Shown piece by piece: positions 46,570-57,316 of a stretch of DNA of 64,000 nt (position 1 is its first letter; each line of letters opens with the position of its first letter). The notes under the pieces are model-generated. The model had not been told where the DNA came from. It saw only the letters and a list, made by a program, of their open reading frames with translations, and made no database searches. Both the position numbers and the translations under genes were made by a program. Source of the DNA: Stomoxys calcitrans (taxonomy: Eukaryota > Arthropoda > Insecta > Diptera > Muscidae); contig NC_081552.1 in the NCBI RefSeq assembly GCF_963082655.1, positions 2,790,001-2,854,000 of the forward strand. The letters are read 5' to 3'.

Positions 46570-47216
46570 GGCTTTTATATGGCGAAAAGCGAAAAAAGTG
46601 ACCAAAATTAATCGGATTTACTGTAAAATTTCGCTAATGGCCATGGCTATGGTCTGAATGGCAGGCTGTGCGAGCACTGCAATACGGTCAGTGAGTCCAT
46701 ACAACATAAAAATATGAAAAATAAATAGTTTTGGCTTTAACGCGCTGCATAACATCATATTTATCCAATTGAAATGTGAATCCAATTCTCAATTTTCACG
46801 TTTCCACACAACGCTACACTAAACACAGACCAAAAAAGGCATTGCAGGAAAAAAAAAAAACGAAAACCAAAAAGGGCCATTCGTCGTAATTGTTCAATGC
46901 TCGAGCATGCAATTCCATTAGATTGGAGATTGGAGTGCGATATGATTTCGTTTAGGAGAATCAAATAAAAGGCAAACAATTTCCCTGTGATGGCCTAATG
47001 TCGTCAATGCTCCCTCACACATATAGATGGCAGCACACACGCACACACACACACATCCATATACACCTACTCTCTCACTCAACATAGTTAAGCAAATATT
47101 TTGTTGAATGTTTAGCTACATAGCGAGGTTCCATTCCTTAGCTACCACCTACAGTTCTGTCCCATTGAAGCCAAGGCCACAAAGGCGATTTTCACATTTG
47201 CAAAAAAAAAAATTGA
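45656..47216. other. Unique non-coding DNA
   Basis: No gene is supported. Contains the long GT array listed separately, and a CA run near 47038-47054. Confidence 0.6.
46507..46564 (+). repeat. (GT)29 microsatellite
   Basis: Fifty-eight uninterrupted bases of GT dinucleotide, the longest perfect simple repeat in the window. Likely length-polymorphic. Confidence 0.97.
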
Positions 47217-48281
47217 AACAAGTAAGAGCGTGCTAAGTTCGGCCGGGCCAAATCTTATATACCCTCCACCATGGATCGCATTTGTTGGGTTCTATGCATT
47301 TGTCGGGTTGTAGGCAAACAAAGAATATTGAATAAGAACTATTGTGCTATTGCAGCTAAATCAAGTTATAGTCCGACTCGGACCATAAATGAATGCTGTT
47401 GAAGTCATTGTGTAATATTTCAGTTCATTCGGTGAGAATGGCGGTTTGTAGGAGGTCAAGAAGCAAAATCGGGAGATCGGTTTATATGGGAGCTGTGTCA
47501 AGCTATTGATCGATTCAAACCATATTAGACACGTATGTTGAAGGTCATGAGAGAAGCCGTTGTACAAAATTTCTCCCAAATCGGATGAGAATTGCGCCCT
47601 CTAGAGGCTCAAGAAGTCCAGATCCCAGATTGGTTTATATGGCAGCTACATCAACTTATGTACCAATTTATGCCATACTTATCACAATTGTTGGACGTCA
47701 AAACCAAACACTTTATGCAAAATTTTAGCCAAATCGGATGAGAATGGTGCGCTCTATGGGCTCAAGAAGTTAAGATGCAAGATCGGCTTATATGACAGCT
47801 ATACCAGATTATAAACCGATTTGAATCATACTTAGCACAGTTATTGAGAGTGACACCAAACCACTACGTGCAAAATTTCTGTCAAATTGGACGAGAATTA
47901 CGCCCTCTAGTGGCTTAAGAAAACCCAAGATCGGTTTATATGGCACCTATATCAAAACATGGACCGATCTGGCCTATTTACAATCCCAACCGACCTACAC
48001 TAATAAAAAGTATTTGTGCAAAATTTCAAGCGGTTAGCTTTACTCGTTCGAAAGTTATCGTGCTTTCGACAGACAGACGGACGGACGGGCGGACGGACTG
48101 ATGGACGGGCGGACAAACGGACGGACAGACGGACAGACAGACGGGAATGGCTAGATCGACTTTAAATGACATGACAATCAAGAATAAATGTACTTTATGG
48201 GGTCTCAGACACATATTTGGAGGTGTTACAAACAGAATAACAAAATTTGTATACCCCCATCCTATGGTGGAGGGTTCAAAA
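47217..48281 (-). mobile_element. Family A element, both ends, with expanded GTCY run
   Basis: The left end AACAAGTAAGAGCGTGC has palindrome TTCGGCCGGGCCAAA and TATACCCTCCACCATGG. About five units follow, then TCGTGCTTTCGACAGAC and a 76-bp RGAC run (48069-48144). The core TCGACTTTAAATGACATGAC and the 5' end CCCCCATCCTATGGTGGAGG complete it. A C element begins at the next bases. Confidence 0.9.
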
Positions 48282-48883
48282 AACCAGTAAGGAAAAGCGA
48301 AAGTCGGGCAGAGCCGACTATAAAGAACTCTTCACCACCGAGTCAACATACTACTTTCAATATATGAAACCTATGTTGAAATCTAGTCAGACTGTAATTT
48401 TGCATACCTATTGAAAACTTGTAAGGTTTTTTCGATAGGACTTAAATGAGTGCTACTACAGGCTCTAAGGGCCATATTGGATGAAAGATCTATCGGAGAT
48501 ATATCTAAACCTGGGCCGACATTAGTGAAATTTAGCACGCGTGCTAGGCTAGGACCAAAATTGTGGCAATTGCAACCGAAAACATCTATTGCAAAATTTT
48601 GTAAAGATCGTACCAAAATTTTAGTTTCTGCAGCCATATCACCTGAAGGGTATATATGGTAGCTATATCTAACCCGATTTTAATGAAGTGTTGCACAAGA
48701 ATTGAGATGTAGAATAAAACATCTCGTGTTAAATTTTGTAAGGATCGGACCAAAATTGTGGCTATTGCAGCCTAAAAAACCATATCGAATGAAAGATATA
48801 TACGGGAGCTATATCCAATCTGATACGACTTTGATAAAATATTGCATGCATGTACCACAGTGGTGGTGTAGGGTATAGTAAGG
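48282..48883 (-). mobile_element. Family C element, abutting the A element
   Basis: The left end AACCAGTAAGGAAAAGCGAA has the hairpin AGTCGGGCAGAGCCGACT. Array phrases follow (AAAGATCTATCGGAGATATA, GATCGGACCAAAATTGTGGC). The right end GTACCACAGTGGTGGTGTAG plus GGTATA matches the 5' end of the C element at 41464 in inverted form. The copy is short, about 600 bp. Confidence 0.85.
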
Positions 48884-49397
48884 CGAACATACAGGCACAG
48901 CAGAAATGGCAGCAGCAGCACAAGTTCCAACTTCCTTTTCCTCATATTGGTTTAAGGCTTTTATTAGCTGATGAATGAAACTTTTAAGCGGATGGTCGGT
49001 GGGTGTATGTCTGTAAGTATGTGTTGGAGAGTTAAAAGCAAATTCATGCCAGTAAAGAAAAACCAGTGATGCCGTATTATCAGGTGGTTTCCATTAAGCG
49101 TTTCAATTTACCAAACCACAAATTTGACTTTTCTCCCCTTTGAAAAATTAGAATTTCTACATTTTAATAGAAAACTTTACTGAAAATGAATTTAATGAGA
49201 TCTGGGCTTTCTTAAAAATTTTGTGAAAATCTCTTTTTCTTAAACCAATTTCCAGAATTTTTTTTTGAATTTTCGTATAATCTTAAATTTCGTGGAAGAT
49301 ATTTTAAAATATTTATTGTTATGGAAAATTTCGGCATATTTAATTTTCATGAAAATTCATCGGAAATTTTGTAGAAATTTGTATTTTATTAAAAAGA
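48884..49397. other. Unique non-coding DNA
   Basis: AT-rich. Nothing recognisable. Confidence 0.55.
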
Positions 49398-50252
49398 AAC
49401 AAGTTAAGTTTGGCCGGGCCGAACTTTGGATACCCACCACCTCGGGTATATAAGTAAGCCACCTTTCGCCAAAATTCGGTGAAAAATGCGTACCTTATGC
49501 CCCATGGCAGCTATATCGACATACGTTCCGATTTGAAACAAATACTAGGAAGTACAAATCATTATTCAATAATCCGATCTAAAACATATACGACACGGAT
49601 GTGAAAAAGCCTAACATAAGTCACAGTGTCAAATTTCAATGAAATCGGATTATAAATGCGCCTTTTATGTGGCCACGACTATATGGCAGCTAAATCCAAA
49701 TATACAATGCTTCGGACCAAGTTCAAGAAAAAACTCGAAGAGCCTAACACAACTCACTGTCCCAAATTTCGGTGAAATCGGATTATAAATACGCCTTTTT
49801 TGGCCGCAAAACCTTAAATCTAGAGATCGGTCTATATGGCAGCTATATCCAAATCTGGACCGATCTGGGCCAAATTGAAGAAGGTTGTCGAAGGTCCTAA
49901 CACAACTCACTGTCCCAAATCTCGGCAAAATCGGATAATAAATGTGGCTTTTATGGCCCTAAGACCCTAAATTGGCGAATCGGTCTATATGTGGGCTATA
50001 TAAAGATATAGTCCGATATAGCCCATCTTCAAATTTAACCTGCTTATGGACAAAAAAAGAAACTGTGCAAAATTTCAGCTCAATATCTCTATTTTTAAAG
50101 GCTGTAGCGTGATTTCAACAGACAGACGAGCAGTCGGACAGACGGACGGACATGGCAAGATCGTCTTAGATTTTTACGACATTGAAGAATATATATACTT
50201 CATGGGGTCGGAAACGAATGTTTCGATATGTTGCAAAAGGTATGACAAGGTG
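49398..50252 (-). mobile_element. Family B element with 3' end, 5' terminus eroded
   Basis: The left end AACAAGTTAAG has TTTGGCCGGGCCGAA and TTTGGATACCCACCACCTCG. About four units follow, then ACCTGCTTATGGACAAAAAA, CTGTAGCGTGATTTCAAC, a GACAGACGAGCAGTCGGACA run, the ATTTTTACGACATTGAAG core and a TA run. It ends after TTGCAAAAGGTATGACAAGG without CCATCCTTCGGTGG. Confidence 0.85.
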
Positions 50253-50357
50253 AATGCGAATTTTAAGCAGATTTGTAGGAAACGGTCTGGAAAGGAAAAT
50301 CGGACAATGCGTACACATATAGACATAAATATTCAAATGTACACCTTTCCTCCAACG

Positions 50358-51308
50358 TAGGGGTATACTAATTTCGTCATTCGTCTAATATTCGTCTGAG
50401 ACTCCATAAAGTATATATATTCTTGATCGTCTCGACATTTTATGTTGATCTAGCCATGTCCGTCCGTTCGTTCGTCCGTCTGTCTGTCGAAAGCACACTT
50501 ACTTCCGAAGAAGTAAAGCTAGCCGCTTCAAATTTTGCACAAATACTTCTTATTAGTGTAGGTCGGTTGGTATTGTAAATTGGCCATATCGGTCTATGTT
50601 TTGTTATAGCTGCCATATAACGATCTTGGGTCTTGACTTCTTGAGCCTCTAGAGTACGCAATTCTTATCCGGTTGGAATGAAATTTTGCACGACGTGTTT
50701 TGTTATGATATCCAACAACTGTGTCAAGTATGGTTCAAATCGGTTCATAACCTGATAAAACTGTCATATAAACAGATCTGGGGACTTCTTGAGCTTCCAG
50801 AGGGCGCAATTCTTATCAGATTTGGCTGAAATTTTGCATGACGTACAATATTTTATTCTTACTTTCAACATCTGTGTCATATAAGTTTCAAATCGGTTCA
50901 TAACCTGATATAACTGCCATATAAACCGATCCGGGATTTTGACTTCTTGAGCATCTAGAGGTCGCAATTATTATCCGATTTGCCTGAACGTTTGTACGAC
51001 GAATTCTCTCATGATCATCAACATGCGTGTTTGTTATGGTCTGAATCGGTCTGTAGGCCGATACAGCTCCCATATAAATCGATCTCTCTAGTTTACTTCT
51101 TGAGCCCCCAAAGGGCGCAATTCTTATTCGAATTGGCTGACATTTTACACAGGTCTCCAACATATAATTTAATTGTGGTCCAAACCGGACCATATCTTGA
51201 TATCGCTCTAATAGCAGAGCAAATTTTTTCTTATATCCTTTTTTGCCTAAGAGATGCCGGGAAAAGAACTCGACAAATGCGATCCATGGTGGAGGGTACA
51301 TAAGATGG
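50358..51308 (+). mobile_element. Family A element truncated inside its 3' end
   Basis: Begins GGGGTATACTAATTTCGTC, then AAGTATATATATTCTTGATC, the GTCY run and AAAGCACACTTACTTCCG. About five units follow, then the palindrome-proximal CGACAAATGCGATCCATGG and TGGAGGGTACATAAG. It stops before the palindrome where D2 begins. Confidence 0.88.
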
Positions 51309-51314
51309 GGAGGG

Positions 51315-52812
51315 TACATCGGATGGGGTACCTAGGGGGAGGGGGGGCGCCCCACCCCAAAACCAACCAAATATATATATATAGACCAATCACGACAATA
51401 TGGGACTCAAATGAAAGGTATTTAAGATTAGAAAACGTATCTGATATCCAATTGTCGGACCAATTGTTTGGGGGACCACCCCAAACCCCAAAACACCCCT
51501 AAATCGAACATATTTACCGACCTTGGCAATATGGGACTCAACTCAGACTCAAATTTTTGAGAGTAAAATACTAATCTGATACCCAAATGTGGAACCAAGT
51601 TTCTGGGGGTCCAACCCCATACAGGACTTATTTATTGAAAACACCTCCCATACAGGACTTATTTATTGACCATGGCAATATGGGGCTTAGATAAAAGGTT
51701 TTTGAGTGTAAAATACGAATCTGATATCCAAATGTGGGGCCAAATGTTTAGGGGGCCGCCCCTTCTAAAAACACCCCCAAAAGAGGACAAATTTACGACC
51801 ATAGCAATATGGGGCTCAAATGAAAGGTCTTTGGGAGTAAAGCAGAAATCTGATATCAATATTCGGGAAAAAAGTGTCTATGGTGCCACACCACCCATAT
51901 CACCATCCCCAAACACGACACGTTTGCAGGCTATGGGAATATGGGGCTCAAATGAAAGGTATTTGGGAATAAACCACGAATCTGATATCAAAATTCGGGT
52001 ACGTCCCACCAACATAACAACCCCCACATGGGACGAATTTGCTCACCATGACAATTTGGGTATTAAAGGGCCCATGGTCCAAACCGGATATATTTGCTGA
52101 CTTTTGCAATAAGGAATTTAAATGAAAGGTATTTGAGATTAGAAAACTAATTTGATATTCATTTTTGAGGCTACTGCCAATATGGGGTTCATTTAATGAT
52201 ATTTGAGAGTATATTTTCAGGGCTAAGTGTTTGGGGGACCACCCCACTCCCCCAAAAACACATCTAAATCGAGCATATTTACCGACTACGTCTATGTGGG
52301 GCTCAAATAAGGGTATTTGAGAATAGAAAACGAATTTGATAACAAAATGTGGGACCATGTATTTGAGGCACAGCCCATTTTCCAAAACACCCCCCAAAGA
52401 GAAAAAATTTTGGGGCCAAGAGTCTCCCCGAAAACCAATGGCAATATGGGGTTTAAATAAATGGAATTTGAGAACGATGCTGATATTATTTCAGGGCCAA
52501 GTGACTAGGGGACCACCTCACCTCAGAAAAACCACCAAATCAGACATCATGACAATATCTGGCTGAAATAAAGACTTTTGAGAATAGAGTATATCAAACA
52601 CCCAAACGTTAATGACCCAAAATCGAATAAAGATCATATATGATTCAGATAAAGGCATATTCTTATCCTGTGAGTCAAGCGATATACGTATATATTTTCG
52701 CAGCATGGTATTTCACTAAAGGCTTTTTAATTGTCGAAAATACATATTTAATGCATAATTTTGTTCCATATTAAGTGAAAGATGGCGCAGCGGAGCGGGC
52801 CCGGTTCATCTA
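51315..52812. mobile_element. Element D, long array copy
   Basis: About ten degenerate units contain AATATGGGGCTCAAATGAAA, GTAAAATACGAATCTGATAT and CCAAATGTTTAGGGGGCC. Unit starts at 51397, 51528, 51677, 51806 and 51938 give a period near 130 bp, with one unit lengthened by a local 24-bp duplication around 51611-51670. The right end GATGGCGCAGCGGAGCGG plus GCCCGGTTCATCTAG matches the right terminus of the 24313-25077 copy. Shared subterminal text is GCATGGTATTTCACTAAAG. The left terminus is not visible. Long open frames are by-products of the array. Confidence 0.7.
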
Positions 52813-52929
52813 GTTTATATTAGAAATTTCTTGCCTTTGAAAGAAACACACGTTTTTGAACATCCAAGTAATCATTAAAGCATTCCAACATATTAATGTA
52901 AATTTTTGTCTATTTCAGGCGTTCATTTT

Positions 52930-53085
52930 CATACTCTCCACCATACGATGGGTATGTAATAACTTGGCCATTCCAATTGTAAAACATCGAAATATCGGTC
53001 TTAGACCCAACTGTCTGTCAGGCCGTCTATCTATCTGTGGAAAGCATGCTAACTTTCGATTGCACGATGCCTTTTTCTACGACAT
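52930..53085 (+). mobile_element. Family A 5' end relic
   Basis: ACTCTCCACCATACGATGGG, TAATAACTTGGCCATTCC, AACATCGAAATATCGGTC and AAAGCATGCTAACTTTCGA. It is diverged, with the core deleted. Confidence 0.65.
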
Positions 53086-53094
53086 TTAATATAC

Positions 53095-53150
53095 ACCCAA
53101 AGAAATTAGTCTACTGATATCAGCAAACACTGTCTGCTAACAAACAACAA
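53095..53150. repeat. Repeat end shared with 61575-61628
   Basis: CACCCAAAGAAATTAGTC and TACTGATATCAGCAAACACT resemble the inverse of 61575-61628. Probably a terminus of a small DNA transposon, class uncertain. Confidence 0.4.
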
Positions 53151-54028
53151 ATATATTTGTAGTAGTTATCTTGTGAGCTGTTATTCAAATCCGTTCAAAA
53201 ATTTTTTGTTTTTTGTCAAAACTGGTTTTGAGAAGTTTTCGCCAAGAGCTTAAATATGGCAACCCTGATTGTTACATATTATAATAGTAAGTATGTGTGT
53301 GTGTGTATGACAGCCAACGCTCAACTTGCAGCAAATTTAACTTTTACTATTACTCGAATTTGCCAAAAAAAAAAATAATAAAATCTAAAAACCTTTTATG
53401 TGGATATTGCATTTGAAATGGAAACCTTGTTTGGCTTCGCACAAAAAAATTGAAAAATAGAGCAAAGCGAATAACAAAAACAAACACAAAATACAACGGA
53501 AAAGCCTGAAAATTATTGGTTGCCCAAAAGGCTTTAAAACCTTGAGTGTTGGCTGCGTGTGTTTTAGATGGAAATAATCGGAAACTGGTTTCCAATATAA
53601 CTTTACAATGTTGCTTATCAGAGTCACCCAGCCACCATAAATGGGCGAAAGAAATTGAAACTGACAGTTGGAACGAAATGTTGTCGACAATTGTCAAGAA
53701 TTGTTAACTGAAGAGCTAAGAAGTCATTAAAACCAAGGCACGCTTTCAGAGAAATTAAAGAGAGGAAAAAGTTTTTTAGGAAACCCAATCAAATGACAAA
53801 TCTCCATGCGTATCAAGCGCATGTGTTATGCGCCAATGTTACGCTTGGGGGGATCACATAACAAAAGTTTTTTTCTTTCCAATCTCACATGCCTCCAGTT
53901 CATTGATCTATTCATCGAATTGGCGAATTACTGCCATTAATCAGACTAAGAAATTGGATCTCACTCCATGACTTAACGCCACATCAAAGATGTGTTGGGA
54001 CCACTTTGCATTTGTTGCTGTTTTCGGG
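53151..54028. other. Unique non-coding DNA
   Basis: No gene is supported. Confidence 0.55.
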
Positions 54029-55382
54029 TTTTTTATACCCTCCACCATAAGATGGGGGGTATACTAATTTCGTCATTCTATTTGTAACTACTCGAAATAT
54101 TCGTCTGAGACCCCATAAAGTATATATATTCTTGATCGTCGTGACATTTTATGTCGATCAAGCCATGTCCGTCCGTCTGTCCGTCCGTCCGTCCGTCCGT
54201 CCGTCCGTCCGTCTGTCTGTCGAAAGCACGCTAACTTCCGAAGGAGTAAAGCTAGCCGCTTGAAATTTTGCACAAATACTTCTTATTAGTGTAGGTCGGT
54301 TGGTATTGTAAATGGGCCATATCGGTCCATGTTTTGATATAGCTGCCATATAAACCGATCTTGGGTCTTGACTTCTTGAGCCTCTAGAGTGCGCAATTCT
54401 TATCCGATTGGAATGAAATTTTGTACGGCGTGTTTTGTTATTATATCCAATAACTGTGCCAAGTATGGTTCAAATCGGTTCATAACCTGATATAGCTGCC
54501 ATATAAACCGATCTTGGGTCTTGACATCTTGAGCCTCTAGAGGGCGCAATTCTTATCCGAATGGAATGGAATTTCGCACGACGTGTTTTGTTATGATACC
54601 CAACAACTGTGCCAAATATGGTTGAAATCGGTCCATAACCTGATATAGCTGCCATATAAACCGATCTTGGGTCTTGACTTCTTGAGCCTCTAGAGTGCGC
54701 AATTCTTATCCGATTGGAATGAATTTTTGGCACCAAGTATTTCGTTATGATATTCAACAACTGTGCCAAGTATGGTTCAAATCGGTCCATAACCTGATAT
54801 AGCTGTCATATAAACAGATCTGGGGATTTGACTTCTTGAGCTTCTAGAGGGCGCGATTCCTATCCGATTTGGCTGAAATTTTGCATGACGTACTTTATTT
54901 TTACCTTTAACAACTGTGTCAAATAAGGTTCAAATCGGTTCATAACCTGATATAGCTGCCTTATAAACCCATCTGGGATCTTGACTTCTTGACCCCTAGA
55001 AGTCGCAATTATTATCCGATATGCCTGAAATTTTGTACGACGGATCCTCTCATGACCATCAACAAACGTGTTTATTATGGTCTGAATCGGTCTATAGCCC
55101 GATACAGATCCCATAACAATCGTTCTCTCTATTTTACTTCGTGAGCCCCAATGGGCGCAATTCATATACGAATTGGCTGAAATTTTACACAGGTCTCCAA
55201 CATATAAATTAATTGTGGTCCGAACCGGACCATATCTTGATATCGTTTTAATAGCAGAGCAACTCTTTTCTTATATCCTTTTTTGCCTAAGAAGAGATGC
55301 CGGGAAAAGAACTCGACAAATGCGATCCATGGTGGAGGGTATATAAGATTCGGCCCGGCCGAACTTAGCACGCTTTTACTTG
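54029..55382 (+). mobile_element. Family A element, full length (reference copy)
   Basis: The 5' end TTTTTTATACCCTCCACC runs into AAGATGGGGGGTATAC, AATTTCGTCATTC, AAGTATATATATTCTTGATC, CGTCGTGACATTTTATGTCG and a 14-unit GTCY run (54167-54222). AAAGCACGCTAACTTCCG, ACTAATA-rich spacer and about six 153-bp units follow. Then come CGACAAATGCGATCCATGG, GGGTATATAAGATTCGG, the perfect palindrome TTCGGCCCGGCCGAA and the terminus TTAGCACGCTTTTACTTG, followed by TTTG in flanking DNA. It shows the whole plan of the family in one piece. Confidence 0.94.
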
Positions 55383-55847
55383 TTTGTATTTCTATTGAAA
55401 TTTTGTGTTAACCATCTTCATTCCAGCATCTTCTTCTAACACTTGAATGCCTGAAATTTAGCTCCACACCTTTTTTAGATCATCACAACACAGCACGTCA
55501 CAGTTGTTTTATGCGAATATTTTTGTGCTTTGTTCGCTGTCGTTTTTAAGAGTTTTAACTCTTTTATGGTCTAACTGCGATCCGATTTCGGTGATAAGAA
55601 ACCAATCCAAACAGCCAATAGAAGTCATTAATTAATTAATGATGTCTTAACAATCGAATGAAATATGTTGGGAGGAAGTTTTGAGCAAAGACGTTTTTGA
55701 GAGGGTACAAAAAAAAAAATAAAATAAAATTGAAAGGGCCTTTTTTAGCCAAGCAGTCAAGGCAATGAAGCATCTGGAAAAATTGTAATGATTTCTAAGG
55801 AAAATTCTGGTCGTTGGTCGTTTCATGGGAAAATTGAAATGAAAACT
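55383..55847. other. Unique non-coding DNA
   Basis: No gene seen. There is an A-rich run near 55708. Confidence 0.55.
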
Positions 55848-57316
55848 AACAAGTAAGAGCGTGCTAAGTTCCGCCGGGCCAAATCTTACATACCCTCCAC
55901 CATTGATCGCATTTGTCGAGTTCTATGCGCGGTATCTCTTTTAAGACAAACATATTTGGTTGCCCAAAAAGTAATTGCGGAGTTTTTAAAAGAAAGTAAA
56001 TGCATTTTTAATAAAACTTAGAATGAACTTTAATCAAATATACTTTTTTAACACTTTTTTTCTAAAGCAAGCTAAAAGTAACAGCTGATAACTGACAGAA
56101 GAAAGAATGCAATTACAGAGTCACAAGCTGTGAAAAAATTTGTCAACGCCGACTATATGAAAAATCCGCAATTACTTTTTGAACAACCCAATAGAATATT
56201 GAATAAGAACTGTTATGCTATTGGAGCTATATCAAGTATATATCGATTCGGACCATAAATGAATGCTGCACATTGTATAAGTCATTGTGTAATATTTTAG
56301 TTCATTTGGATAAGAATTGCGCCTTGTAGGGGCTCAAGAAGCTAAATCAGGAGATAGGTTTATATGGGAGCTGTATCAAGCTATTGATCGATTCAGACTA
56401 TATTAGACACGTATGTTGAAGGTCATGAGAGAAGACGTTGTACAAAATTTCAGCAAAATCGGATACGAATTGCGCCCTCTAGTGGTTCAATAAGTCAAGA
56501 TCCCAGATCGGTTTATATGGCGGCTATATTAGGTTCTATACAGATTTACGCCATACTTATCACAGTTATTGGAAATCATAACAAAACACCTCATCTAAAA
56601 TTTCAGCAAAATCGGATGAGAATTGTGCGCTCTATTGGCTCACGAAGTCAAGATCCAAGATCGGTTTATATGACAGCTATACCAGATTATGAACCGATTT
56701 GAATCACACTTAGCACAGTTGTTGGATTATATGGCTGCTATATCAAAACATGGATCGATTAAAACCATACTTAGCGTAGTTGTTGAAAGTTATATCAAAA
56801 CACTACGTGCAAAATTTCAGTTAAATCGGACGAGAATTGCGCCTTCTAGAGGCTCAAGAAGTCAAGACCCAAGATCAGTTTATATGGCAGCTATATCAAA
56901 ACATGGACCGATGTAAACCATACTTAGCACAGATGTTGGAAGTAATACCAAAGCACTACGCGCAAAATTTCAATAAAATCGGACGAGAATTGCGCCCACT
57001 AGAGGCTCAAGAAGTCAAGACCCAAGATCAGTTTATATGGCAGCTATATCAAAACATGGACCGATAAGGCCCATTTACAATACCAACCGACCTACACTAA
57101 TAAGAAGTATTTGTAGAAAATTTCAAGGGGCTAGCTTTACTCCTTCGGAAGATAGCGTGCTTTCGACAGACGGACGGACATGGCTAGATCGACATAAAAT
57201 ATGGCAACGATCAAGAATGTATATACTTTATGGGGTCTCAGACGAATATTTCGAGTAGTTACAAAAAGAATGACGAAATTAGTATACCCCCCATCCTATG
57301 GTGAAGGGTATAAAAA
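55848..57316 (-). mobile_element. Family A element carrying a nested MITE
   Basis: The left end AACAAGTAAGAGCGTGC has palindrome TTCCGCCGGGCCAAA and CATACCCTCCACCATTGATC. It is interrupted by the MITE at 55953-56193, then continues GAATATTGAATAAGAACTG exactly as in the uninterrupted copy at 47325. About six units, GTGCTTTCGACAGACGGACG, ATCGACATAAAATATGGC, a TA run, and the 5' end CCCCCCATCCTATGGTGAAG. Confidence 0.92.
55953..56193. mobile_element. Mariner-type MITE
   Basis: The left end TATTTGGTTGCCCAAAAAGT plus AATTGCGGA is matched inverted at the right (TCCGCAATTACTTTTTGAAC, AACCCAATA), with TA at both borders. It is 241 bp with no transposase. The terminal phrase TTGGGTTGCCCAAAAAGTAA is typical of mariner-related miniature elements in flies. 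A solo right end of the same family lies at 24891-24953. Confidence 0.9.

Noticed and set aside
51666..52397. Open frames of 144 and 149 codons on opposite strands
   Set aside because: Both are by-products of the 130-bp array of element D. The repeated peptides (IWGSNERYLG-type) follow the unit period.
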